From Fluviicola sp. (GTDB lineage: Bacteria; Bacteroidota; Bacteroidia; Flavobacteriales_D; Crocinitomicaceae), in assembly GCF_039596395.1 (NCBI RefSeq), contig NZ_JBCNJT010000003.1, positions 62,001-126,000 of the forward strand: a DNA stretch of 64,000 nt. Reading direction: 5' to 3'. A program made the translations under genes and the position numbers. This document shows, in pieces, positions 34,811-43,025 of this stretch (the stretch's first letter is position 1; every line of letters starts with the position of its first letter). The notes beneath the pieces are model-generated. The model did no database searches. It was given only the letters and a program-made list of their open reading frames with translations, and had not been told where the DNA came from.

Positions 34811-35377
34811 TTAGTGCTTCTTAACAAACTTACCGGACGGCTCGATTTCGTAGTTGAGTGTTTCGATTACAGGTTCTTCATCCATGTAGTTGTAATTGGT
34901 CACTACAATACCGATTTTGGAAACTTTTCCGATAGAGGAAAATGCAGATTCGGCGATCTCATCGTAGGCAATCACCACCTTGTCGATGACTTTGTAATCT
35001 TCTTTGGTATAGGAAATTAAAAAAGTTTGCATTTCAAATTCACCGGCCAATGTAACCACCACCGCGTCGATCTTATCCGAAAGCGCCACGCGATACCGCG
35101 AATAAAAGTGCTGGTGCTCCGGATCGTCACTTTTCAATTTTAGTTTGGTGGCAATTTCTTTCGAAAGCACTGTTTTTCCCTCGAAATCATCGAAACTGGT
35201 GGAATCGACTACCGGCAATTTCTTGAAAGGAACTCCCTTCAGCAAATCGGCTTTTTCCAACTGTTTTTCGATGGGCAGGTTCTTCAGGGAATCATTTCCG
35301 GTTTCTTTGTTTTCGTTCCCGCCACAGGAGAACAGGAAGCAGGATAAAACTGCGATTGAAAGAATTTTAAAATGCAT
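34811..35377 (-). CDS. Hypothetical lipoprotein
   Basis: 188 residues from ATG 35377, where the lipoprotein signal (AVLSCFLFSCGGN) begins. The mature part alternates beta strands and charged turns (PFKKLPVVDSTSFDDFEGK, KIDAVVVTLAGEFEMQTFLI). I recognise no family. Many small Bacteroidota lipoproteins of this size are envelope proteins of unknown role. It is upstream of repeat copy 2 and about 105 bp from the next lipoprotein gene on the same strand. Confidence 0.65.
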   Translation of the reverse strand: MHFKILSIAVLSCFLFSCGGNENKETGNDSLKNLPIEKQLEKADLLKGVPFKKLPVVDSTSFDDFEGKTVLSKEIATKLKLKSDDPEHQHFYSRYRVALSDKIDAVVVTLAGEFEMQTFLISYTKEDYKVIDKVVIAYDEIAESAFSSIGKVSKIGIVVTNYNYMDEEPVIETLNYEIEPSGKFVKKH

Positions 35378-35482
35378 AAGAAGGATTATTGGAGTACCGA
35401 AGTTAATAATCATTCGGGTTTGTTGAGCCACATTTACTGAAAACTATTCTCTGTGTTTAAGACGCCTCGTTGTACAACTCAC

Positions 35483-36193
35483 TTACTCCACGTCGATAGC
35501 CGTCAGTTTACGGCCCGGTTTATCCATGAGCAAAATGTAATGCGTTAAGAGGTAATGTTTTTCGTAGAACAAAATGTAAGTTGCTTTCATGGCTCTGACC
35601 GTTTTGCCGTTCATTTGGGTTTCCCCGATGGTAAAGCTTTGCAAATCCCTGTTTTTAAGTTCACCGAATCGGTTGGATAGTGTTTCGTAGAGCGTTTTCA
35701 GATCAAGTGAGGCTGTGTCGACTCCAGGATCGAATTGCAGTTTGGCATTTTCATACTCTTTATCATCGATCAGTAAAAAGTATCCTTCCAGCCAGGTCAG
35801 GTTGTTGGTTGCTTCCTGCAAACTGTTGTTCGGATACCGTATTTCGGTGGTGCGGTTCTTTTTGGTAATCCTGACAGCGAAAATATCGTATTTCCTGCGC
35901 TCCGTTTGGTCCAGGCTGGAATACAGGCGCAAAGCGATATCTGATGCGAATTGCTCCGGGTCAGATTTGGAGTTATCGATCAAAGTACTTTTCCCCACGC
36001 TGATTTCGAAAGTGCTTTCGGTTTTCCCGTTCTTAAATGTTTTCCCGATAGTTGCAGTCACATCCGAAGTTTGATACCGCTCCAGGATGTACTTCTTCAA
36101 TTCGTCACTGGCAGCAAGCGATTTTTTTGTTTCCGTACTACAGGAATGAAGAACGAGAGCGAGAATGAGAATGAGGAAGGAAGATTGTTTCAT
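35483..36193 (-). CDS. Hypothetical lipoprotein
   Basis: 236 residues with a lipobox (ALVLHSCSTE). The N-terminal region ILERYQTSDVTATIGKTF is followed by a mixed alpha/beta region with many charged residues. A later segment, KATYILFYEKHYLLTHYILL, is hydrophobic but probably a buried strand. No family recognised. Same strand as the 34811-35377 lipoprotein gene. The two are not obviously similar. Confidence 0.6.
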   Translation of the reverse strand: MKQSSFLILILALVLHSCSTETKKSLAASDELKKYILERYQTSDVTATIGKTFKNGKTESTFEISVGKSTLIDNSKSDPEQFASDIALRLYSSLDQTERRKYDIFAVRITKKNRTTEIRYPNNSLQEATNNLTWLEGYFLLIDDKEYENAKLQFDPGVDTASLDLKTLYETLSNRFGELKNRDLQSFTIGETQMNGKTVRAMKATYILFYEKHYLLTHYILLMDKPGRKLTAIDVE

Positions 36194-36242
36194 GGGATTT
36201 TGGGTTTTAGGAATTGAAAGTAGTTATTAATTGCGAATGGTT

Positions 36243-36269
36243 GACCACGAAGAACACGAAGCACACCAG
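36243..36269. repeat. Single 27-nt repeat arm (CCACGAAG type)
   Basis: GACCACGAAGAACACGAAGC begins a stretch with the same 9-bp spacing as the other arms (CCACGAAGA, ACACGAAGC, ACACCAGG). No inverted partner was found nearby. Confidence 0.55.
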
Positions 36270-36287
36270 GAAATGGTGTTTGATACA

Positions 36288-36617
36288 TTATTTGTAATTA
36301 CTGTAAATGCGGTCAAAGCTTTCAGCCAATTTCAAATATTCGTCGGACCAGCCGTTTTGAATGGAGAGTTCCTGAAAGCTTGAGGTAGGTGCAAAATGCA
36401 TGGATAATTCTTCTAAAGATTCTAAATTTCCATTCTTAACAGCTTCAGAGAGTTCATCTAATTCCCGGATCAGTTTTTCGACACTCTCGAAATATGAAAA
36501 AATGAGCTCCGTTTCAGGATTGATTGTTGACTTAATAATCTCCAATATCTGAAGTAATATTTCCTGATCATCCGAAGTGAGTTCTTTCGGTTGTTTTTTT
36601 AAGAATTTGAAAAACAT
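36288..36617 (-). CDS. Hypothetical small helical protein
   Basis: 109 residues, cytoplasmic, mostly helical and acidic. It reads MFFKFLKKQPKELTSDDQEI at the start and ends with AESFDRIYSNYK. The size and acidic helices are those of many small proteins that could be immunity or adaptor proteins, but there is no toxin gene next to it and I do not assign a function. Codon use fits the surrounding genome. Confidence 0.55.
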   Translation of the reverse strand: MFFKFLKKQPKELTSDDQEILLQILEIIKSTINPETELIFSYFESVEKLIRELDELSEAVKNGNLESLEELSMHFAPTSSFQELSIQNGWSDEYLKLAESFDRIYSNYK

Positions 36618-36812
36618 GTATGCAATATAGATAAAGTTTACAACTCTTCTTTGAGTAAAACCTTTATCTGCGTCATCCGCGAAACGTAAGTTCAGCGAAG
36701 CTAGATCTGGGGGAAATATTATTCAGCGTTCCTTGCGGCGTTCTGCAGGAAACTTTATAGTTGCTATATCGGTTTACCTGAATTAATATTGGTTTGCGGG
36801 AGTTTTCCGTCG

Positions 36813-36820
36813 TAATTTTG
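36813..36820 (+). promoter_or_regulatory. Putative promoter of the secreted endonuclease gene (leaderless or nearly so)
   Basis: TAATTTTG matches TAnnTTTG, and a TTG at 36789-36791 is 21 nt upstream as a -33 box. The -7 box ends only 4 nt before ATG 36825. Confidence 0.6.
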
Positions 36821-36824
36821 CAGT

Positions 36825-38567
36825 ATGAAATACGCTTTACTTGTTTTTGGGATGATTTTCGGGATGACGGCTGTTGTTGCCCAAACTGTTCCCGTGCGCA
36901 TTGTTTCCTACAACCTGCTCAATTTTCCGAACGGAAGAACGGATTGTGGTTCCGGGAATGTGAACCTGCCGAACCGTGCGGATTCTTTGCGCAAGATCAT
37001 GCAGTATCTCAAGCCGGATATTTTCGTGGGGTGTGAGATCCAAACTCCGGCAGGTTGCGACAGTGTATTGAACCGGGCTCTGAATGTTTTCGGAACGACA
37101 TATTACCAGCGTGCGCAATGGGTGAACAACTCGTTTGGCGGTGATTTGCAGAACATGCTGTTTTACAATTCCGCGAAACTGACTTTGAAAGAACAGCGTA
37201 TTGTACAGACTTCTCCGCGCGATATCAGTCATTACATTCTTTATGTGAATGACAATACGTTGCCACAACACCACGATACCTGTTTTATCGAAGTGTTTAT
37301 GTGCCATTTGAAAGCCGGAAGTGCAAGCGCTGACCTGAGCGATCGTGCGGCTCAAACACAGTTGCTTCGTTCGGTGCTTGACAACAGACCACAGGGACGG
37401 CATTTGTTTGTTTGCGGAGACTTGAATACCTACCGCAGCTCGGAAGTCGGTTACCAAAACCTGGTGAGCGGTGGTACAACTTTCCTGAAAGATCCGCTGA
37501 ATATGCCCGGAAACTGGACGACCAATGCTTCGTTTGCTGCCATTCATACACAATCGCCACGTGCAAGCGGCTCAACGGATTGCGGTGTTACCGGCGGACT
37601 GGATGACCGATTCGATCACATCCTTGTTTCGCAAAACGTGATGAATGGGTCGAACCTGCTGCAATACACAGCGAATTCGTATAAAGCGATCGGTAACGAC
37701 GGGAATCACTACAATCAAAGTATCCTGGCCGGCACGAATTCCCAATACCCGGATTCGGTGGTGCGCGCTTTGTATTACGCTTCGGATCACTTGCCGGTGA
37801 AAATGGATGCACTTGTAACCATCCCGACGAATTTCGGTTTGAACCTGACTTTGACGTATGCAGGAAGCGGATGCCAGACAGGTGGAACAAGCGTAACGGT
37901 TCATCCGAATTTAGGTCAGGGGCCTTATACTTACCAATGGAGCGCGAATGCCGGTTCTCAAACCACGAATACTGCTACAAACCTGCAGGGAGGAAGTTAT
38001 TGTGTAACCGTAACGGACAATAACGGATTGACCGACCAGGTTTGTTTTGAAGTGGAAACAACCAGTCCAATGAGCGCAAATGGTTTCGACGGAATGGACT
38101 ACGGAACGTGCAACGGACAATCCTTTGTGGTGGTTTCGGGGGGGAATTCTCCTTATACATATCAATGGAACGACCCACAGAACCAAACAACTGCAACAGC
38201 TACCAACTTGTGTGCAGGAACTTATTCCTGCGTAATCACCGACCAGAACGGCTGTTCATTAACAGTTCAAACAACGGTTTTCTCCAATACCACTTCCGTA
38301 GCGGAATTGTTTGCAGGAACGGATTTCACCTTGTTCCCGAATCCGGCGACAGAAAGTGTGACCCTTCGTTGTGAGAACGCGTTTGAGTTGGGAATGATAG
38401 AACTAAGCGTTTTGAACGTTTCCGGAGAAGTGGTTAAAACGCAGCAGGTAGATTTTTCGAATGGAAAAGAAGTACTGATTCCGTTATCGGAATTAAAGAG
38501 CGGAGTATATTTTGTGGAGTTGAAGAAAGATGGAGTTTCTACTCAAAGTATGCTGGTTAAGCAGTAA
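36825..38567 (+). CDS. Secreted endonuclease/exonuclease/phosphatase protein with SprB repeats and T9SS sorting domain
   Basis: 580 residues. A signal peptide (GMTAVVAQ) is followed by an endonuclease/exonuclease/phosphatase domain (about 20-325): SYNLLNF with the metal/phosphate Asn, VGCEIQ with the catalytic Glu, FVCGDLNTYR with Asp-Asn, and the closing SDHLPV. Two SprB-type repeats follow (GQGPYTYQWSANAGSQ..., GNSPYTYQWNDPQNQ...). The C-terminus is a type A T9SS domain (FTLFPNPATESVTL ... SGVYFVELKKDG). It should be exported by the T9SS encoded nearby and attached to the surface, where it may cut nucleic acids or phosphoesters. All catalytic motifs are intact. Confidence 0.88.
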   Translation: MKYALLVFGMIFGMTAVVAQTVPVRIVSYNLLNFPNGRTDCGSGNVNLPNRADSLRKIMQYLKPDIFVGCEIQTPAGCDSVLNRALNVFGTTYYQRAQWVNNSFGGDLQNMLFYNSAKLTLKEQRIVQTSPRDISHYILYVNDNTLPQHHDTCFIEVFMCHLKAGSASADLSDRAAQTQLLRSVLDNRPQGRHLFVCGDLNTYRSSEVGYQNLVSGGTTFLKDPLNMPGNWTTNASFAAIHTQSPRASGSTDCGVTGGLDDRFDHILVSQNVMNGSNLLQYTANSYKAIGNDGNHYNQSILAGTNSQYPDSVVRALYYASDHLPVKMDALVTIPTNFGLNLTLTYAGSGCQTGGTSVTVHPNLGQGPYTYQWSANAGSQTTNTATNLQGGSYCVTVTDNNGLTDQVCFEVETTSPMSANGFDGMDYGTCNGQSFVVVSGGNSPYTYQWNDPQNQTTATATNLCAGTYSCVITDQNGCSLTVQTTVFSNTTSVAELFAGTDFTLFPNPATESVTLRCENAFELGMIELSVLNVSGEVVKTQQVDFSNGKEVLIPLSELKSGVYFVELKKDGVSTQSMLVKQ

Positions 38568-38580
38568 AGAGTTTTGATGG

Positions 38581-38607
38581 AACCGCAAAGAGAAGAAGTA
38601 CGCAAAT
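38581..38607. repeat. Single 27-nt repeat arm (CCGCAAAG type)
   Basis: AACCGCAAAGAGAAGAAGTA starts an arm that closely matches 24535 and 38966. It lies 13 bp after the endonuclease stop and has no private inverted partner; the right arm at 39509 could pair with it too. Confidence 0.7.
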
Positions 38608-38657
38608 AGAGTAAATGTCTATCAAAGAATCCTGTTGATTTTTTGTAACTTTCCGTA

Positions 38658-38921
38658 ATGACGAAAGAACAACTTTTAGAATCGTATTTGATCAATCTCC
38701 GCAAAAAATTGAATGCGCTGGATTATGCTTCTGCTGACAGGGAACAGTTGGCTGAGTTGGTATTTGCGATCAAACATCAAATGAGTCAGCGATTGAATGA
38801 GCATTTCCAACAGCACTTCATTGACGACCTTTCCGATGAAGAAATAGTAACATTCTTTGAATCGGTAAAGAAAGGTGCTGATGAGATTATAGCAGCGCTG
38901 CCGGTGGATTTTTCGGATTAG
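38658..38921 (+). CDS. Hypothetical small protein (87 residues)
   Basis: A soluble, mostly helical protein beginning MTKEQLLESYLINLRKKLNA and ending AALPVDFSD, with no signal or cysteines. I recognise no family. A TAACTTTC box (38646-38653), close to the TAnnTTTG consensus, lies 4 nt before the ATG. It is placed between a single repeat arm and the GxxExxY cassette, in a region rich in repeats, and could be a small accessory protein. Confidence 0.5.
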   Translation: MTKEQLLESYLINLRKKLNALDYASADREQLAELVFAIKHQMSQRLNEHFQQHFIDDLSDEEIVTFFESVKKGADEIIAALPVDFSD

Positions 38922-38965
38922 TTTCCATTACAAAAGAAAAGAGGTTTGTTCTGAAGTGCTTAGCT

Positions 38966-39536
38966 AACCGCAGAGAGAAGAAGAGCGCAAAGATTAAGTG
39001 CATCTTTCTTTGTAATGAAAATTTTCTTAACTTAAGAATAGTAACTTACTACTATTCAATATGTCAGAAAACGAATTATCCTCAATTATTATTGGAGTGG
39101 CCATTGAAGTTCACACACAACTTGGTCCAGGACTCCTTGAAAGTGTTTATGAAACATGTTTGTACTATGAACTTAAACAACTGGGCTTAAAAGTCGAGAG
39201 ACAAGTTGAGCTTCCGGTAAAATATAAGAATCTATGCCTGGACTCTGGTCTCAGATTGGATCTGATAGTTCAGGACAAGGTAATCATTGAGTTAAAAGCT
39301 GTTAGAGAACTTTGCGATATTCATGTTGCACAGACTTTGACCTATTTAAAATTGACAGATCTAAGATTAGGTCTTTTAATCAATTTCAATGAAGTTCGCT
39401 TGAAAAATGGACTCAGAAGAATTGTAAATAACATGGCTAAAAGCAATTGATTCCAATAAAATGTGATTTCTCTCATTCTCTTATGAAAGGTCTTTTGGAT
39501 ACATCATGCTTTGCGTCCTTCTTATTCTTTGCGGTA
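38966..39536. mobile_element. Inverted-repeat cassette enclosing a GxxExxY gene
   Basis: The left arm 38966-38992 and the right arm 39509-39536 are imperfect reverse complements of the CCGCAGAG family. The left arm is identical to 24535-24561, and the right arm resembles 24651-24677. The interior holds only the 129-residue GxxExxY gene. No clear target duplication was found. Calling it mobile is inference from the shared ends at a second, gene-free locus. Confidence 0.6.
39061..39450 (+). CDS. GxxExxY protein, PD-(D/E)xK nuclease-like
   Basis: 129 residues. The family motif is G24-LL-E27-SV-Y30 in GPGLLESVY. The nuclease-like core is visible as Asp67 in GLRLDLIV and Glu77-Leu-Lys79 in VIIELKAV, the D...E-x-K pattern of PD-(D/E)xK enzymes. 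Members of this family (TIGR04256/PF13366) occur in many bacteria, often in several copies, with unknown role. It is bracketed by inverted repeats that also occur elsewhere without a gene, which suggests that the repeat ends and this nuclease fold act together. No toxin, phage or helicase partner is beside it. Confidence 0.85.
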   Translation: MSENELSSIIIGVAIEVHTQLGPGLLESVYETCLYYELKQLGLKVERQVELPVKYKNLCLDSGLRLDLIVQDKVIIELKAVRELCDIHVAQTLTYLKLTDLRLGLLINFNEVRLKNGLRRIVNNMAKSN

Positions 39537-39551
39537 AAAAATAAAAGCGGA

Positions 39552-40094
39552 TTACTCCGCTTCGATCATTTGTTTCATATTTTCCAATCCTTCTTCAAAA
39601 TCCTTTCCGATGGCATTTTCCATGTTGAAGAACAACATAAAGGCATTGAAAGGCCAGGGAGTTTTGCTGGTGAATCCCCAGGCAACGCGTGTGCGGTTAT
39701 CGCCTTCATCAGCTACTGTAAAATAGGCATTTGCGATACTTCTCATGGGTTTCAGAAAGCGCAGTTCGTTTTCGATGCGTTGGTTCGGGATCAGTTTTTT
39801 GATCTCCTGTTCGCCTTCACCCACTTGTTTGTGTGAACTTTCCCATTTGGAAATAAATCCAACGGTTTTGTCTTCCCCGGTGTAGGTCAATTTGATGTTC
39901 GGGTCCAACCGGTTCCATTTACTCCACTGGTTTTGTTTTTTCATAGAGGTCAGGAAATCATATGTTTCAGGTAGTGGTTTGTTGACTGTAATGGTGCGTT
40001 CTACGGCAAAATCTTTCTTGCTGAAAGCAGCAATAATCAATACAAGGGCAATCAATCCACCGATCGCTCCCAGAATAATCCAAACAATCATCAT
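39552..40094 (-). CDS. SRPBCC family (polyketide cyclase/START-like) protein with N-terminal membrane helix
   Basis: 180 residues. An N-terminal hydrophobic helix (VWIILGAIGGLIALVLIIAAF) anchors it. The rest is an SRPBCC-type lipid-binding fold: FAVERTITVNKPLPETYDFL at its start, QWSKWNRLDP and the long C-terminal helix IGKDFEEGLENMKQMIE. Ligand and role are unknown. The ATG is 40094 (an ATG one codon later is equally possible); a longer frame from 40163 is less likely. It is downstream of the HD gene on the same strand. Confidence 0.82.
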   Translation of the reverse strand: MMIVWIILGAIGGLIALVLIIAAFSKKDFAVERTITVNKPLPETYDFLTSMKKQNQWSKWNRLDPNIKLTYTGEDKTVGFISKWESSHKQVGEGEQEIKKLIPNQRIENELRFLKPMRSIANAYFTVADEGDNRTRVAWGFTSKTPWPFNAFMLFFNMENAIGKDFEEGLENMKQMIEAE

Positions 40095-40178
40095 AAGCTT
40101 TAAAATTTGTGTAAATAAACGATTTTTTGAGATATCAGGACTTAGATTGGTGTATAATACCAAATTCGGTCTAAAATC

Positions 40179-41456
40179 CTAATGTCTGATAACCGGGTAA
40201 CACAAACAATATTTTTCTACCGGCTGGGCCAATGCAGAAATATTCAGGTTGTCGGATGCTTTGGAAACATCGATCGTCTGACCGTCTTTCTTCAACAGGT
40301 TAATGGTTTGTTTGACTTGGCTGTAAGCATTGTTCGAAAGCAATTCCGAATACACGAAATAATTGATCTCTTCATCGTTCAGGTGAAATTGCGTGCGCAC
40401 CAGTTCCTTTTCCATCAAAATACGGTCGGGACTAAAAGGCTCTTTCGCGATTTCCACCTTATGTAAATTGCGGTTCACCAGGTTTTTGGAAAGAATGGAT
40501 AATACTTTGTCCGGGTGATTTTGCCACACTTTTACGGCTCCCATCACGTCAAAATCGTCCAATTGTGCAAAAGTGTTCAGGATTTCCGGATTCGTTTCGA
40601 AATCTGTTTTTTGAATATCCTGGCTCATGAAGAACAGCAAAGCAGGACTGCCAAACAGGTTTTCCCCGTCGCGGATCAGTTTTTTTGCCCTGCGCAGGAT
40701 GTTGATCAGCATGAATTCGCCCGAAACAACCGTCTTGTGCAGGTAAACCTGCCAGTACATCACGCGTCTTGCTACCAGGAATTTCTCAATGCTGTAAATT
40801 CCTTTTTCGTCGATCACCAATTGGTCGTTGTGCACATTCAGCATTTCGATGATGCGTTCCGTTCCCACAATTCCTTCCGAAACACCGGTGAAAAAGCTAT
40901 CCCGGGTCAAATAATCCAGGCGGTCCATATCCAGTTGGCTCGAAACCAATTGGTACAGGAATGTTTTGTGGTATTTATTCGCAAAGATCATCAATGCGCG
41001 TTCCAGGTCGTCCGAATTTTCGGGGAAATCGCGTTTCAATGCCTGGATGAAGTAGTAAGAAATCTGTTCGTGGCTGACATTTTTCACAATGTCGTATTCC
41101 AAAGCGTGGCTGAAAGGACCGTGCCCGATATCGTGCAGCAGGATCGCCACTAAAACGGCGCGTTCCTCTTCGGTAGTAATTTCGTGTCCTTTTCTGCGAA
41201 TTACAGCAACAGCCTGCGCCATCAGGTGCATTGCCCCGATAGCATGGTGAAAACGTGTGTGCAAAGCTCCCGGGTAAACGAGGTGCGTCATTCCCAATTG
41301 CTTGATTCTTCTGAGTCTTTGGAAAAAAGGATGCTCCACCAGGTCGAAAATAAATTCGTCGGGAATTGAAATAAAACCATAAACGGGGTCGTTGATGATT
41401 TTCTTTTTATTATTTCGATGTGTGTTTGTGCGCAATTGAATACCTTTATAAATCAA
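40179..41456 (-). CDS. HD-domain phosphohydrolase (dGTPase/SAMHD1-like, YdhJ type)
   Basis: About 418-425 residues. HD motifs are RFHHAIGAMHL, LLHDIGHGPFSHALE (metal His-Asp) and the later ISYYFIQALKRDF region, as in SAMHD1/dGTPase-related proteins; the substrate may be a nucleotide. No ATG precedes the conserved N-terminus (IINDPVYGFI), so the start must be a rare codon: TTG at 41456 or TTG at 41435. The upstream one overlaps a promoter-like GATATTTG (41454-41461), so 41435 may be the true start. It is divergent from porX with 27 bp between them. Confidence 0.85.
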   Translation of the reverse strand: MIYKGIQLRTNTHRNNKKKIINDPVYGFISIPDEFIFDLVEHPFFQRLRRIKQLGMTHLVYPGALHTRFHHAIGAMHLMAQAVAVIRRKGHEITTEEERAVLVAILLHDIGHGPFSHALEYDIVKNVSHEQISYYFIQALKRDFPENSDDLERALMIFANKYHKTFLYQLVSSQLDMDRLDYLTRDSFFTGVSEGIVGTERIIEMLNVHNDQLVIDEKGIYSIEKFLVARRVMYWQVYLHKTVVSGEFMLINILRRAKKLIRDGENLFGSPALLFFMSQDIQKTDFETNPEILNTFAQLDDFDVMGAVKVWQNHPDKVLSILSKNLVNRNLHKVEIAKEPFSPDRILMEKELVRTQFHLNDEEINYFVYSELLSNNAYSQVKQTINLLKKDGQTIDVSKASDNLNISALAQPVEKYCLCYPVIRH

Positions 41457-41483
41457 ATATCAAAGCTAATTAATCTTTAGGAT

Positions 41484-43025
41484 ATGCAAGCAAAGATTCT
41501 GTGGGCAGACGACGAAATGGAGTTTCTAAAACCTCACGTACTCTTTTTGGAAGCAAAAGGATACCAGGTGGAACTCATCAACAACGGTAGTGAAGCGGTG
41601 GAGAAGTGCCAGGAAAACAATTACGACATTGTCTTTTTGGACGAGAATATGCCTGGTATTTCCGGTTTGGAGACATTGGCGCGAATCAAGGAAATTACCC
41701 CGATGACGCCGGTTGTGATGATTACGAAAAGTGAAGAGGAATCGATCATGGAAGAAGCAATCGGTAGTAAAATTGCCGATTACCTGATTAAACCGGTCAA
41801 TCCGAACCAGCTGTTGCTTTGCCTGAAGAAGAACCTGGATCACCGCAAATTGGTTTCCCAAAAAACGAATTCAAACTACCAGCAGGAATTCCGCCAGTTG
41901 GGAATGCAATTGAATGGCCGTTTGGATGCCGAGGAATGGAAAGACATCTTTAAAAAACTGACTTATTGGGATCTTGAGTTCAATGGCATTGAAGACCAGG
42001 GAATGCGCGAAATCCTGGATGCCCAGCGAAAGGAGGCAAACGACTTGTTCTGCCGTTTCATTGAGAATAATTACGAAGACTGGTTCAACGGGCAGGAAGA
42101 GGCCCCCGACATGGTGCATCATTTGTTGAAAGAACAGGTTTTTCCCTTGTTGAATGAGCGTGTTTTTCTAATGGTGATCGATAATTTGCGCTACGACCAG
42201 TGGCAGATCTTAAAACCGATCATTTCGAATTATTTCACTATTGAAAAGGAAGATATTGTCTATTCGATTTTGCCTTCCGCGACACATTATGCCAGAAATG
42301 CCTTGTTTGCCGGGTTAATGCCGTCGGAAATAGAAAAACGGTTCCCGAACCTGTGGTTGAACGAAGAAGATGAAGGAGGGAAAAACATGCAGGAAGCGGC
42401 ATTTTTGGAAGGAAACCTGAAACGGAACGGGAAAAACATCAAATGGTCTTACCACAAGATTACCAACCTCGATGCCGGGAAGAAATTGGTGGACCAATTC
42501 CACACGCTTTGGGATAACCAGCTGAATGCTATCGTTTACAATTTTGTGGACATGCTTTCTCATGCCCGTACCGAAATGGATATGATCAAGGAACTAGCGG
42601 CAGACGAAGCGGCGTATCGCTCACTGACCCTTTCGTGGTTCGAGCATTCTCCGTTGCAGGAAATGTTTAAGAAAATCGCTGAAAAAGGAGGGAAAGTAAT
42701 TATCACAACAGATCATGGAACGGTTCGTGTGACGAATCCGGTGAAAATCGTTGGTGACCGCAGTACAAATACCAACCTGCGTTACAAAACCGGGCGGAAT
42801 CTGAGCTACAAAGACAAAGAAGTATTTACAATCAAACACCCGGATAAAGTGGGCTTACCGAAATCGAGCTTGTCGGCCGAATTTGTATTTACCCGCGAGC
42901 AGGACTATTTTGTTTACCCCAATAACTACAATCATTTCGTGAATTACTACAACGACACATTCCAGCATGGAGGAATTTCCATGGAGGAATTGTTAATCCC
43001 ATTTGTCATTTTACAATCGAAGTGA
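41484..43025 (+). CDS. porX: Type IX secretion response regulator PorX (receiver + PglZ/alkaline-phosphatase-like domain)
   Basis: 513 residues. The N-terminal receiver has the acidic pocket Asp9/Asp10, the phospho-acceptor Asp53 in DIVFLDENMPG, Thr80-Lys81 and Lys103 in YLIKPV. A linker joins it to a PglZ domain with alkaline-phosphatase-type metal motifs (LMVIDNLRYDQW, DMLSHART, ITTDHGTVR). In Porphyromonas gingivalis and Flavobacterium, PorX with PorY controls expression of T9SS genes; its effector domain also hydrolyses phosphodiesters. Its stop overlaps the GTG start of tsaE by 4 bases. The synteny (HD gene, porX, tsaE, ald) is typical for flavobacteria, from memory. Confidence 0.92.
   Translation: MQAKILWADDEMEFLKPHVLFLEAKGYQVELINNGSEAVEKCQENNYDIVFLDENMPGISGLETLARIKEITPMTPVVMITKSEEESIMEEAIGSKIADYLIKPVNPNQLLLCLKKNLDHRKLVSQKTNSNYQQEFRQLGMQLNGRLDAEEWKDIFKKLTYWDLEFNGIEDQGMREILDAQRKEANDLFCRFIENNYEDWFNGQEEAPDMVHHLLKEQVFPLLNERVFLMVIDNLRYDQWQILKPIISNYFTIEKEDIVYSILPSATHYARNALFAGLMPSEIEKRFPNLWLNEEDEGGKNMQEAAFLEGNLKRNGKNIKWSYHKITNLDAGKKLVDQFHTLWDNQLNAIVYNFVDMLSHARTEMDMIKELAADEAAYRSLTLSWFEHSPLQEMFKKIAEKGGKVIITTDHGTVRVTNPVKIVGDRSTNTNLRYKTGRNLSYKDKEVFTIKHPDKVGLPKSSLSAEFVFTREQDYFVYPNNYNHFVNYYNDTFQHGGISMEELLIPFVILQSK

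Noticed and set aside
40515-41153. 212-residue frame antisense to the HD hydrolase gene
   Set aside because: It is the complement of a conserved HD gene and shows no domain of its own.
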